This document shows, one piece after another, positions 15,068 to 23,066 of a stretch of DNA of 41,486 nucleotides (the stretch's first letter is position 1; each line of letters opens with the position of its first letter). Origin of the DNA: Clostridia bacterium (lineage in GTDB: Bacteria > Bacillota > Clostridia > Oscillospirales > CAG-272). Position numbers and translations under genes: made by a program. The stretch is taken from the NCBI GenBank assembly GCA_017456905.1, contig JAFTIL010000002.1, positions 1-41,486 on the forward strand, written 5' to 3'. The notes beneath the pieces were generated by a model. The model saw only the letters and a program-made list of their open reading frames with translations, searched no databases and was not told where the DNA came from.

Positions 15068-15136
15068 TTATGGTTTATATGGATATGTACAATGCGGTGG
15101 CTATGGCGGCCGTATTTGTGAAGAATAGGAAAAACT

Positions 15137-16009
15137 ATGGAACTGTTTTTGTCAACTTTGATCAACGGCCTGAGCCTTGGCGGTATCTACGCCATGATCG
15201 CTTTGGGCTATACCATGGTGTACGGTATAGCCAAGATGCTGAACTTTGCCCACGGTGATATCATCATGGTGGGTGGTTACACCATCTACGTGTTTATGGC
15301 TACCCAAAACCCCTTGCTTGCTATTCTCATGGCCGTTGTCTGCTGTGTTATTTTAGGTATTGCCATTGAGAAGGTGGCCTATAAGCCCTTGCGCGGTGCG
15401 TCGCCGCTGGCTGTGCTCATTACCGCCATCGGTGTCAGCTACCTGCTTCAGAGCTTGGCGCAGATCATCTTCGGCTCTGCCAACAAGATGGTCAACGTCT
15501 ATGATTTCGGCTCTGTGAAGATCCTGGGTGTTACCATGCAGGTGTCTTCCCTGGTGACCCTCGGCGTTACCGTGGTGGTCATGGTCATCCTGACCCTGTT
15601 TATCAAGTATACCCGTCTCGGCCGCGCTATGATCGCCGTGTCCGAGGATAAGGGCGCGGCTCAGCTGATGGGTATCAACGTCAACGGCATCATCACCGTG
15701 ACCTTTGCCATCGGCTCCGCCCTGGCAGCCCTGGCAGGCCTTTTCTACCTGCTTAAAGCTCCCAGCATTTCCTCCACCCTCGGTGCTATGCCCGGGATCA
15801 AGGCCTTTACGGCCGCTGTCATCGGCGGTATCGGCTCCATCCCCGGTGCGATGCTGGGCGGTATCCTTTTGGGTCTTGTGGAGTGTATCTCCTATAAGAT
15901 CACCGCCATCGCCCCCTATACCGACGCCATCGAATTCTCTATCCTGATCATCATTCTCTTGGTCAGACCTACCGGCTTCCTCGGTAAGAAGAGGAGGGAA
16001 AAGGTATGA
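15137..16009 (+). CDS. livH: branched-chain amino-acid ABC transporter permease LivH
   Basis: 290 residues with about eight helices. GLSLGGIYAMIALGYTMVYG at the N-terminus and MNFAHGD-like MLNFAHGDIIMVGGY are typical of LivH; TFAIGSALAALAGLFY and GIGSIPGAMLGGILLGLVE mark the C-terminal half and the cytoplasmic coupling region. It forms one half of the transmembrane channel with LivM. Only a weak AGGAA ribosome-binding site precedes the ATG. Its TGA overlaps the next ATG by four bases (ATGA). Confidence 0.94.
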   Translation: MELFLSTLINGLSLGGIYAMIALGYTMVYGIAKMLNFAHGDIIMVGGYTIYVFMATQNPLLAILMAVVCCVILGIAIEKVAYKPLRGASPLAVLITAIGVSYLLQSLAQIIFGSANKMVNVYDFGSVKILGVTMQVSSLVTLGVTVVVMVILTLFIKYTRLGRAMIAVSEDKGAAQLMGINVNGIITVTFAIGSALAALAGLFYLLKAPSISSTLGAMPGIKAFTAAVIGGIGSIPGAMLGGILLGLVECISYKITAIAPYTDAIEFSILIIILLVRPTGFLGKKRREKV

Positions 16010-17145
16010 AACTCGGAAAATTTAAGATCAATCATTATATCAACTATATCGTCATCGGTGTTCTCACCGCTGTCCTTGCCGTCATGACTCTGACAGGCGG
16101 ACGACTGGACAGCTCCCTTTTGTTCCTTCTGGAGAAGGTGGCCATCAGCATCATACTGGCCGTGTCCCTGTCCTTGGTTGTCGGCTTTCTTGGAGAGCTT
16201 TCTCTGGGTCATGCAGGATTTATGTGCGTGGGCGCCTATATCAGCGGTAAGGTAGCCTCCCTGTTGGTCGCATCCCTCGGTAACGGTAGTCTGACCTTCC
16301 TCATCTCCCTGCTCGTGGGTGCCGCCGTGGCCGCTCTGTGCGGTATCATCATCGGTATTCCCGCTCTGCGTCTGCGCGGTGACTATCTGGCCATCGTAAC
16401 GCTGGCTTTCGGTGAGATCGTCAAATCCATCTTCCAGAACACCTCCGACGAGACTTTCGGCGGTGCCCTTGGCCTCAACACCCCCCGCTTTGATAAGAAA
16501 TATCTCTTCATCATCGCCTTTGTGCTGGTGCTGATCACCCTGGCCGTGGTGCAGAATTTCATTCGCTCCAAGCACGGCCGTGCGGTCACCGCCATCCGTG
16601 ACAACGAGATCGCGGCGAAAGCCAGCGGTATCAACGTCACCAAGTATAAGCTGTTGGCATTTACCATGTCCGCTACCTTCGCAGGCATCGCGGGTGTGCT
16701 TTACAGCTATAGTAACTACACCGTACAGAGTGCCAAATTCGGTTACAACTACTCCATCGAGATCCTCGTGATGGTGGTGCTGGGCGGTATGGGTAACATC
16801 AACGGCTCCATCATTGCCGCTACCCTTATTACTTTCCTGAACACCAAGCTGGCCACCGTACTGACGGGTGACCTGGCGGTGCTGCAGAACCTTCTGTACG
16901 CCCTGATCCTCATTCTCATCGTGATCTACAACAACGCCCCCGCCCTCAAGAGCTTCCGTGATCGCTACAATCTGAACGTGCTGCTCAAAAAGCTGCTTCG
17001 ACATAAGAGCGATCCCGCCAGCGTGGAGGATGACGCGGCTAAGTGGGATGTGGTGCCTACCAAGATCGAGATGAACGAGGTTCTGTCCATTGATATGGTG
17101 CCTCCCGAAATGAAGGATAACACAGGAAACGGAGGTAAAGACTGA
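16006..17145 (+). CDS. livM: branched-chain amino-acid ABC transporter permease LivM
   Basis: 379 residues. SLSLVVGFLGELSLGHAGFM and LRLRGDYLAIVTLAFGEIV are the standard LivM signatures; MVVLGGMGNINGSIIAA is the coupling-helix region. The last ~50 residues are a hydrophilic extension after the final helix (RHKSDPASVEDDAAKWD onward), longer than in many LivM proteins and without recognised motif. Overlap with livH at the start and a one-base overlap (TGATG) with livG at the end indicate tight translational coupling. Confidence 0.93.
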   Translation: MKLGKFKINHYINYIVIGVLTAVLAVMTLTGGRLDSSLLFLLEKVAISIILAVSLSLVVGFLGELSLGHAGFMCVGAYISGKVASLLVASLGNGSLTFLISLLVGAAVAALCGIIIGIPALRLRGDYLAIVTLAFGEIVKSIFQNTSDETFGGALGLNTPRFDKKYLFIIAFVLVLITLAVVQNFIRSKHGRAVTAIRDNEIAAKASGINVTKYKLLAFTMSATFAGIAGVLYSYSNYTVQSAKFGYNYSIEILVMVVLGGMGNINGSIIAATLITFLNTKLATVLTGDLAVLQNLLYALILILIVIYNNAPALKSFRDRYNLNVLLKKLLRHKSDPASVEDDAAKWDVVPTKIEMNEVLSIDMVPPEMKDNTGNGGKD

Positions 17146-17915
17146 TGGCAGATTTCATTCTTGAAACCAAGGATCTGGGTATTTCCTTCGGCGGTCTGAA
17201 GGCCGCCCAGGATGTGAATATCCGCATTAAGAAAAATCAGATCTACGGTCTCATCGGCCCCAACGGCGCGGGTAAGACCACTATCTTCAACCTGCTTACG
17301 GGGGTGTATAAGCCCACTGCAGGTACTTTCTATCTGGACGGCGAGGAGCTCAAGGGGCTGTCCCAGGAAAAGATCAATCACAAGGGCATCGCCCGTACCT
17401 TCCAGAATATCCGCCTGTTCAACAACATGACCGTGGTGCGTAACGTTATGGTGGGTCTGCATAATCAGCCTGAGTTTAAATGCACCGTCATTGAGACCCT
17501 TCTGCGCCTTCCCCGTTATTTCAAAACGGAAAAGGCCATGCGGGAACGCGCTAAGGAGCTGCTTCGTATCTTTGATCTGGAGAACGAGCGCAATCAACTG
17601 GCCTGTAACCTGCCTTACGGTAAGCAGAGAAAGCTGGAAATTGCCCGAGCCTTGGCTACCAACCCCAAGCTCCTGCTCCTCGATGAGCCCGCCGCGGGCA
17701 TGAACCCCCATGAGACCGAGGATCTGGTCAAGACCATCAAGTTCATCCGTGACAACTTCGACATGACCATTCTGCTTATCGAGCACGACATGAAGTTCGT
17801 AGCAGGTCTTTGCGACGAGATCACCGTCCTCAATTTCGGTACCGTGCTGGCAGAAGGCGACACCAAGACCGCCCTTAGTGACCCCGAGGTCATCAAGGCC
17901 TATATCGGAGGGTAA
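17145..17915 (+). CDS. livG: branched-chain amino-acid ABC transporter ATPase LivG
   Basis: 256 residues. Walker A GPNGAGKTT at about residues 38-46, Walker B LLLLDEPAAGMNP, and the H-loop in LIEHDMKFV are all present. The ABC signature is LPYGKQRKLEIARAL, the LSYGxQRxLEIARAL variant specific to LivG. It drives import together with LivF at the cytoplasmic face. GGAGG precedes the ATG, which overlaps the livM stop by one base. Confidence 0.95.
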   Translation: MADFILETKDLGISFGGLKAAQDVNIRIKKNQIYGLIGPNGAGKTTIFNLLTGVYKPTAGTFYLDGEELKGLSQEKINHKGIARTFQNIRLFNNMTVVRNVMVGLHNQPEFKCTVIETLLRLPRYFKTEKAMRERAKELLRIFDLENERNQLACNLPYGKQRKLEIARALATNPKLLLLDEPAAGMNPHETEDLVKTIKFIRDNFDMTILLIEHDMKFVAGLCDEITVLNFGTVLAEGDTKTALSDPEVIKAYIGG

Positions 17916-17919
17916 GACC

Positions 17920-18630
17920 ATGGCAATGTTAGAAGTAAAAAATCTTGAAGTATACTACGGCGTGATCTGTGCCCTCAAGGGCATCAATTTTGAAGTCAAC
18001 GAGGGCGAGATCGTCACCTTGATCGGTGCCAATGGCGCGGGCAAGACCACCACCATGCAGAGCGTGGTGGGTCTGATCCCCAAGCGAGGAGGCTCGGTCA
18101 CCTTTGACGGCCACGATATCACCAAGACTCCCTGCCACAAGATCGTTCACTTAGGCATGACCCAGGTGCCCGAAGGCCGCCGCATCTTCCAGGAGCTGAC
18201 GGTGTACGAAAACCTGCTCATGGGCGCGTATTCTATGAAGGATCAGTCGGGCTTTAAGACCGATCTTGAGGCCATCTACACCCGTTTTCCCCGCCTCCAC
18301 GAGAGAAAGAACCAGATCGCGGGCACCCTTTCGGGCGGCGAACAGCAAATGCTGGCTATGGGACGCGCCATCATGAGCCATCCCAAGCTGCTCATGCTGG
18401 ATGAGCCCTCCATGGGCTTGTCTCCTCTGCTGGTTGACCAGGTCTTTGAGATCATCAAGGATATCAACCGCGACGGCACTACCATCCTTTTGGTGGAGCA
18501 GAACGCGGGTAAGTCCTTGGCCATCTCGGATCGTGCCTACGTTTTGGAGAACGGTCAGATCGTGCTTACGGGCACAGGTAAAGAGCTGGCGGCCAGCGAA
18601 ATGGTACGCAAGGCTTATCTGGGCGGTTGA
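17920..18630 (+). CDS. livF: branched-chain amino-acid ABC transporter ATPase LivF
   Basis: 236 residues from ATG 17920, chosen because GGAGGG lies 7 bases upstream and the length matches the family; the frame is open further upstream inside livG. Motifs: Walker A GANGAGKTT, signature LSGGEQQMLAMGRA, Walker B LLMLDEPSMGLSP, and H-loop region LLVEQNAGKSL, where Gln replaces His after Glu as is usual for LivF (LVEQN). It is the second ATPase of the importer. The DMT permease gene begins 6 bases after its stop. Confidence 0.95.
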   Translation: MAMLEVKNLEVYYGVICALKGINFEVNEGEIVTLIGANGAGKTTTMQSVVGLIPKRGGSVTFDGHDITKTPCHKIVHLGMTQVPEGRRIFQELTVYENLLMGAYSMKDQSGFKTDLEAIYTRFPRLHERKNQIAGTLSGGEQQMLAMGRAIMSHPKLLMLDEPSMGLSPLLVDQVFEIIKDINRDGTTILLVEQNAGKSLAISDRAYVLENGQIVLTGTGKELAASEMVRKAYLGG

Positions 18631-18636
18631 TAGCGT

Positions 18637-19515
18637 ATGCGTTATTTAAAAGATGCCCGAGTCCTCATGGTGCTTGCCATGGTGATCTTCGGAACCATCC
18701 CTTTGTTTGTTCGGCATCTCCCCCTTTCCTCGGGGGAGATCGCTTTATACAGAGCCTATATGGCGGTGCTTTTGGTGGGCGGCTTTCTTCTTTTGACCAA
18801 GCAAAAGCTGCCGACGGCCGCCTTGAAGCAAAAAGGCCGCCTCCCGCTGTTGCTTTTGTCGGGCGCGGCTTTAGGCTTTAACTGGATCCTTTTGTTCGAG
18901 GCCTATCGGTATACCACGGTCTCCACAGCTACCCTGTGCTACTATTTTGCCCCCGTTATCGTGACGGTGGCCAGCGTTTTTCTGTTCCGTGAAAAGCTGA
19001 CGGGTATGCAGATCCTCTGCTTCGCCATGTCCACGGCAGGTCTTGTGTTGATCACGGGACTGGGTGGGGCAGGAAGCTCCGACCTTGCAGGGATCGCCTT
19101 CGGGCTGGGTGCGGCTGTCCTCTATGCCACGGTGGTGCTGATCAACAAGACCATGGGAGATATTTCGGGCATTCACCGTACTTTCCTGGAGTTTCTGATT
19201 GCGGCCGTGGTGCTGACGCCTTACGTTCTGCTGACGGACGGCTTCCATCTTGGGGAGTTGAACGGCCTCGGTTGGGGAATGCTCTTGATCGTGGGCATCC
19301 TCCACACGGGCGTGGCTTATTGCCTGTATTTTTCCTCGGTCAACCGTCTGTCAGGGCAAAAGGCGTCTCTGATCAGCTACCTGGATCCATTGGTTGCCGT
19401 ATTGATCTCTGCCTTTGCTTTAAACGAGCCCATGACGCTTGCCCATATCCTGGGTGGCATTCTCATTCTTGGCTTCTCGCTTCTCAACGAACTGTTGCCG
19501 ACAAAAAGGCAATGA
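18637..19515 (+). CDS. DMT superfamily (EamA-type) transporter
   Basis: 292 residues, ten predicted helices in two EamA repeats. Helix-end motifs such as LYRAYMAVLLVGGFLLL in the first half and VNRLSGQKASLISYLDPLVA in the second are characteristic; the latter matches the C-terminal EamA consensus. Members commonly export amino acids or metabolites. It lies 6 bases after livF with a poor ribosome-binding site and is followed by a terminator, so it is probably the last gene of the amino-acid operon, possibly releasing excess amino acid; this role is inference. Confidence 0.88.
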   Translation: MRYLKDARVLMVLAMVIFGTIPLFVRHLPLSSGEIALYRAYMAVLLVGGFLLLTKQKLPTAALKQKGRLPLLLLSGAALGFNWILLFEAYRYTTVSTATLCYYFAPVIVTVASVFLFREKLTGMQILCFAMSTAGLVLITGLGGAGSSDLAGIAFGLGAAVLYATVVLINKTMGDISGIHRTFLEFLIAAVVLTPYVLLTDGFHLGELNGLGWGMLLIVGILHTGVAYCLYFSSVNRLSGQKASLISYLDPLVAVLISAFALNEPMTLAHILGGILILGFSLLNELLPTKRQ

Positions 19516-19534
19516 GGGGCGGGAAGCCCTTTTT
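19516..19534 (+). terminator. short intrinsic terminator of the ABC transporter/DMT operon
   Basis: GGGC (19517-19520) pairs with GCCC (19526-19529) around GGGAA, followed by five T. The stem is short, so read-through is possible. Confidence 0.6.
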
Positions 19535-19537
19535 CTA

Positions 19538-19567
19538 TTGACAAACCCACGGGGCTTGTGCTATAAT
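19538..19567 (+). promoter_or_regulatory. promoter of the metallophosphoesterase gene
   Basis: Minus-35 TTGACA (19538-19543), 18-bp spacer, TATAAT (19562-19567) preceded by TTGTGC. Confidence 0.87.
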
Positions 19568-19636
19568 ATTTTACCATAACAGAAAAACATTTGCTTGGCG
19601 GAAAAAAGCATCGACCGCCAACAGAAAGGAGAAAAA

Positions 19637-20428
19637 ATGAAACTTTACACTGTGGCAGACCCCCACGGATTTTTGGATGAAATGAAGACAGCCCTCAACG
19701 AGCAAGGCTTTTTTGACGACCCCGAAGGAAAGCTGGTGGTTTGCGGCGACGTGCTGGATAGAGGCAAGAAAGCGGTGGAAATGGCGGATTTTCTGATCAC
19801 CCTTTTAAAAGAAGATCGGTTAATCTATGTCAGAGGTAATCACGAAGATCTGCTGGAAAGATGCTTGCAAGATATTGTGGGTGCCGGTTTCTACGAGATC
19901 AAAAACGGTTCCTCCTATCATTGCCGCAACGGTACGTGGGATACGCTCTTGCAGCTGGCGAACATGGAGGAACGCTTGGCGTTGAAATATCCCGAGGTGT
20001 TATGCCGTCGTGTCATGGAGTCTCCGTTCTATGAGACCTTGCTTCCTTCGGCTGTTAATTATTATGAGCCGGAAAACTTGCCGATTATTTTCGTGCATGG
20101 TTGGATTCCGTGTCAGTCGCAGGGCTGCGGACCCTTTAAGGTATATAGCTATGATCCTCATTGGCGGTTGGCTCCACCCGATATCTGGGAGAGAGCCCGT
20201 TGGTTGAACGGTATGGATATGGCGTGTAATTATCATGCGATAGAGCCAAATAAGACCATTGTGTGTGGTCATTTCCACACCTCTTGGGGTCATGCTCATA
20301 TCAACAAAGACGGTTCTGAATGGGGAGAGGATGCTAAGTTTTCTCCCTTTGAGGCAGAGGGTATTCTCGCATTGGATGCTTGCACCGCCTACAGCCACAA
20401 GGTCAACTGTCGGGTCTTTCGTATATAG
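19637..20428 (+). CDS. calcineurin-like metallophosphoesterase (protein-phosphatase type)
   Basis: 263 residues from ATG 19637, which follows AAAGGAG; the longer frame to 19595 covers the leader. The metal-binding motifs of PPP-type phosphoesterases are all visible in order: ADPHG (DxH), VVCGDVLDRG (GDxxDRG), RGNHEDL (GNHE), IFVHGW, and GHFHTSWGHAH (GHxH). It should hydrolyse phosphate esters with two metal ions in the cytosol; substrates could be phosphoproteins or dinucleotide polyphosphates, which sequence alone does not resolve. Monocistronic. Confidence 0.9.
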   Translation: MKLYTVADPHGFLDEMKTALNEQGFFDDPEGKLVVCGDVLDRGKKAVEMADFLITLLKEDRLIYVRGNHEDLLERCLQDIVGAGFYEIKNGSSYHCRNGTWDTLLQLANMEERLALKYPEVLCRRVMESPFYETLLPSAVNYYEPENLPIIFVHGWIPCQSQGCGPFKVYSYDPHWRLAPPDIWERARWLNGMDMACNYHAIEPNKTIVCGHFHTSWGHAHINKDGSEWGEDAKFSPFEAEGILALDACTAYSHKVNCRVFRI

Positions 20429-20460
20429 GGAGATCATTGCGGTCAGCAAAGACTGCAAAT

Positions 20461-20492
20461 AAAAAGAACCTCGCTGCGGCGAGGTTCTTTTT
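20461..20492. terminator. perfect bidirectional intrinsic terminator
   Basis: AAAAAGAACCTCGC and GCGAGGTTCTTTTT form a perfect 14-bp inverted repeat around TGCG. The A and T tails make it work in both directions, for the phosphoesterase gene (+) and the 20496 operon (-). Confidence 0.95.
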
Positions 20493-20495
20493 ATA

Positions 20496-21098
20496 TCAGT
20501 TTTGGGTGATCTGCTCCGAGATCAGACGGTAGACGGCTTGTACGTCGTCGATCAGGACGAAAGCCGTCTCAAAGGTGCTGCTTGATGCATCATATCCGTT
20601 ATAGTATCGTCTGCCGTAGTGTCTGTTGCCGTATCCGCCGTAATAAGGCTGATCGGGGACAAAATATATGGTGCCCGTCGTGCCCTGTACCTCGTCCATG
20701 CTGATGTTTGACAGCCTGGAAAAAACGAACTCGTTGAGATTCGTCCCTCGGTGAGTTTGGGCGAGGATCAATGCCCGCTTGTCGGTGACGGCGTAGACCG
20801 TTTGCGCCATGCGCTTGCGGTTACCGAAGAAGGTTGTATAAAACAAAACGCAACCGATGGCAATGAAGGGCAGGCCGAACAGCCCAAAGAAGCCACCTGC
20901 TGTGGAGGCCATCACCGTCCAGAACACCGCAAAGCCCAACCAAAAGATGACGAAAACGCAGAGAATGACGTTGGGGCGGAAGGGGCGGCTGGCGCAAGGT
21001 CTGCCTGTCCATAGGATCTCCTCGCCGTCGTGCAAATAGGGCTGTATCTCGGCGCGCAGGGAGGGATCCCCGTTTGAAACGTAGAAATCGCGGTCCAT
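20496..21098 (-). CDS. membrane-anchored PH-like domain protein
   Basis: 200 residues. The N-terminal part (YLHDGEEILWTGRP) is the typical lead-in of bacterial PH-like (bPH/YdbS-type) proteins, followed by two membrane helices at about residues 45-64 and 68-88 and then the beta-rich domain from TVYAVTDKRALILAQ, ending in an amphipathic helix (VQAVYRLISEQI). A Tyr/Gly/Arg-rich insert (YYGGYGNRHYGRRYYNGY) is unusual. Function unknown. It follows the transketolase genes by 6 bases, and its AAGGTGATC ribosome-binding site overlaps their stop codon, so it is co-transcribed. Confidence 0.85.
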   Translation of the reverse strand: MDRDFYVSNGDPSLRAEIQPYLHDGEEILWTGRPCASRPFRPNVILCVFVIFWLGFAVFWTVMASTAGGFFGLFGLPFIAIGCVLFYTTFFGNRKRMAQTVYAVTDKRALILAQTHRGTNLNEFVFSRLSNISMDEVQGTTGTIYFVPDQPYYGGYGNRHYGRRYYNGYDASSSTFETAFVLIDDVQAVYRLISEQITQN

Positions 21099-21104
21099 GC
21101 AGGA

Positions 21105-22052
21105 TCACCTTTTGGCGGCAACGGCGGCCTTGGCCTTGGCTACGATGGCAGCGGGGGTCAGACCGTACATCTCAAGCAGGGGAGGCACCTTGCCCGAGCG
21201 GCCGAAGGTGTCCATGACACCCACACGGAGGACGGGAACAGGGCAGGTCTCGGACAGTGCCTCGGCGACGGCAGAGCCCAGACCGCCAATGACGCTATGC
21301 TCCTCGGCGGTGACCACGGCACCCGTCTCTTGGGCGGCCTTGGTGAGCAGCTCGGTGTCCAGAGGCTTGATGGTGGCGATGTTGATGACACGGGCGGAAA
21401 TGCCCTCGGCGGCAAGGGTCTCGGCGGCTTCCAAAGCCATGGAGACCATGAGACCCGTGGCCACGATGGTCACGTCGGTGCCGTCGCGCAGAACCTCACC
21501 CTTGCCTACCTCAAAGGTAAAGGTGTCGGGATCGTGGACTACGGGAACGGCGTAGCGGCCGAAACGGAGGTAGCAGGGGCCGTCATTCTCCAGCGCATAC
21601 TTCAAAGCGGCTCTCGCTTCCACGGCGTCGGAGGGATTGATGACCACCATGCCGGGCAGGGTACGCATGAGGGCGATGTCCTCGTTGCACTGGTGGGTAG
21701 CGCCGTCCTCACCCACGGTGATACCCGCGTGAGTGGCGGCGATCTTCACGTTCAGATGGGGGTAGGCCACGCTGTTGCGGATCTGCTCAAAGGCGCGTCC
21801 TGCGGCGAACATAGCGAAGGAAGAGGCAAACACGGTCTTGCCTGCGGCGGCCAGACCTGCGGCCACACCTACCATGTTGCCCTCGGCAATACCGCAATCA
21901 ATAAAGCGGTCGGGGAAGGCTTTTTTAAAGTATACTGTCTTGGTAGCCTCCGCAAGGTCGGCATCCAATACTACGAAATCATTATTTTCACCCAGCTCTA
22001 CGAGACTCTTGCCGTAGGCCTCGCGGGTGGCGATCTTATCTCCGAGTTTCAT
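21105..22052 (-). CDS. tktB: transketolase, C-terminal subunit
   Basis: 315 residues, corresponding to the pyrimidine-binding and C-terminal domains of transketolase. ATREAYGKSLVELGENNDFV at the start, VAAGLAAAGKTVFASSFAMF and HAGITVGEDGATHQCNEDIA are diagnostic; the catalytic Glu that activates thiamine diphosphate lies in CGIAEGNMV. With the N-terminal subunit encoded upstream it forms the active enzyme that moves two-carbon units in the non-oxidative pentose phosphate pathway. Separated by 17 bases from the N-terminal gene. Two-gene transketolases are common in Clostridia and archaea. Confidence 0.94.
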   Translation of the reverse strand: MKLGDKIATREAYGKSLVELGENNDFVVLDADLAEATKTVYFKKAFPDRFIDCGIAEGNMVGVAAGLAAAGKTVFASSFAMFAAGRAFEQIRNSVAYPHLNVKIAATHAGITVGEDGATHQCNEDIALMRTLPGMVVINPSDAVEARAALKYALENDGPCYLRFGRYAVPVVHDPDTFTFEVGKGEVLRDGTDVTIVATGLMVSMALEAAETLAAEGISARVINIATIKPLDTELLTKAAQETGAVVTAEEHSVIGGLGSAVAEALSETCPVPVLRVGVMDTFGRSGKVPPLLEMYGLTPAAIVAKAKAAVAAKR

Positions 22053-22069
22053 GTGCGTATCCCCCTTTC

Positions 22070-22897
22070 TTACAGTTGGGCCTTCAGCTCAGCCATGGCC
22101 TGCTCGTACAACTCGTCATTGGGCGCGGAGCCGTGCCACTTGACCTGGTTCTCCATGTAGGAAACACCCTTGCCCTTGACAGACTTGGCTACAATGACCG
22201 TGGGTTTGCCCTTGACGGTCTTGGCTTCATTAAAGGCGGCCTCAATGGCGTTCAGATCGTGAGCATCCATGGTGATGGCATGACAGCCGAAGGCGGTGAT
22301 CTTTTCCTCGTAGGGGGCGGGACTGACGATCTCATGGATGGGACCGTCGATCTGCAGACCGTTGTAGTCAATGACGATGCAGAGGTTGTCCAGCTTGTTG
22401 TGGGCGGCAAACATGATGGCCTCCCAAACCTGACCCTCTTCGCTCTCACCGTCACCGACGATGGCATAAACTCTGTAGTCCTTCTTATCCAGCTTGCCGC
22501 AGAGTGCCATACCGCAGGCGGCGGAAATACCCTGGCCCAGCGAGCCCGAGGTCATGTCCACACCGGGGGTCTTTTTCATATCGGGGTGGCCCTGCAGATG
22601 GGAGTTTGCCTGACGCAAAGTTTTGAGATCCTCCACGGGGAAGTAGCCCTTGAGCGCCAAGGTCGCATACAAAGCGGGTGCGGCGTGACCTTTCGACAGC
22701 ACCAGACGGTCGCGGTTGGGATCCTTGGGATTTTGGGGATCCACCTTCATTTCGGAAAAATACAGATAAGACATAATATCCGCAATGGACAGGGAACCAC
22801 CGGGGTGGCCGGCACCTGCGGCGTGAACGCCCTCAATGATCCCCATACGGATCTCTGTGGCACATTTCTTCAGTTCTGCCAATTTCTTTGCTTCCAT
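22070..22897 (-). CDS. tktA: transketolase, N-terminal subunit
   Basis: 275 residues, the diphosphate-binding domain. AGHPGGSLSIADIMSYLYF, DRLVLSKGHAAPALYATLAL and the thiamine diphosphate/Mg motif GDGESEEGQVWEAI ending with VIDYNGLQIDG are all present. GAAAGGAAAA precedes the ATG. It heads the three-gene operon with the C-terminal subunit and the PH-like protein and has a near-consensus promoter upstream. Confidence 0.94.
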   Translation of the reverse strand: MEAKKLAELKKCATEIRMGIIEGVHAAGAGHPGGSLSIADIMSYLYFSEMKVDPQNPKDPNRDRLVLSKGHAAPALYATLALKGYFPVEDLKTLRQANSHLQGHPDMKKTPGVDMTSGSLGQGISAACGMALCGKLDKKDYRVYAIVGDGESEEGQVWEAIMFAAHNKLDNLCIVIDYNGLQIDGPIHEIVSPAPYEEKITAFGCHAITMDAHDLNAIEAAFNEAKTVKGKPTVIVAKSVKGKGVSYMENQVKWHGSAPNDELYEQAMAELKAQL

Positions 22898-22964
22898 GAT
22901 GAAATTTTCCTTTCAAAATATCCCGACTCGGAAAATCGGGAAGGGTAAAACAATATCCACTTTA

Positions 22965-22993
22965 ATTATACACCCCTTCACAGGGTTTGTCAA
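22965..22993 (-). promoter_or_regulatory. promoter of the split transketolase operon
   Basis: On the minus strand, TTGACA (22993-22988), 17-bp spacer and TATAAT (22970-22965), fully consensus hexamers. The leader contains a small CCCGA/TCGGG hairpin (about 22922-22940). Confidence 0.9.
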
Positions 22994-23026
22994 GGCGGTT
23001 ATGAGAATAAAGTATGGGTCACCTCT

Positions 23027-23056
23027 AAAAAAAGCGACCTGAAAACAGATCGCTTT
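23027..23056 (-). terminator. intrinsic terminator of the 23067 gene
   Basis: Read on the minus strand, AAAGCGA pairs with TCGCTTT (23056-23050 with 23037-23031) around a 12-base loop, with extra TG/CA pairing, and the T-run corresponds to plus-strand A7 at 23027-23033. Confidence 0.82.
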
Positions 23057-23066
23057 GATCAATATT

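Noticed and set aside
22922-22940. CCCGA/TCGGG hairpin in the transketolase leader as a riboswitch
   Set aside because: Only 5 bp, with no conserved core sequence of any riboswitch class I know.
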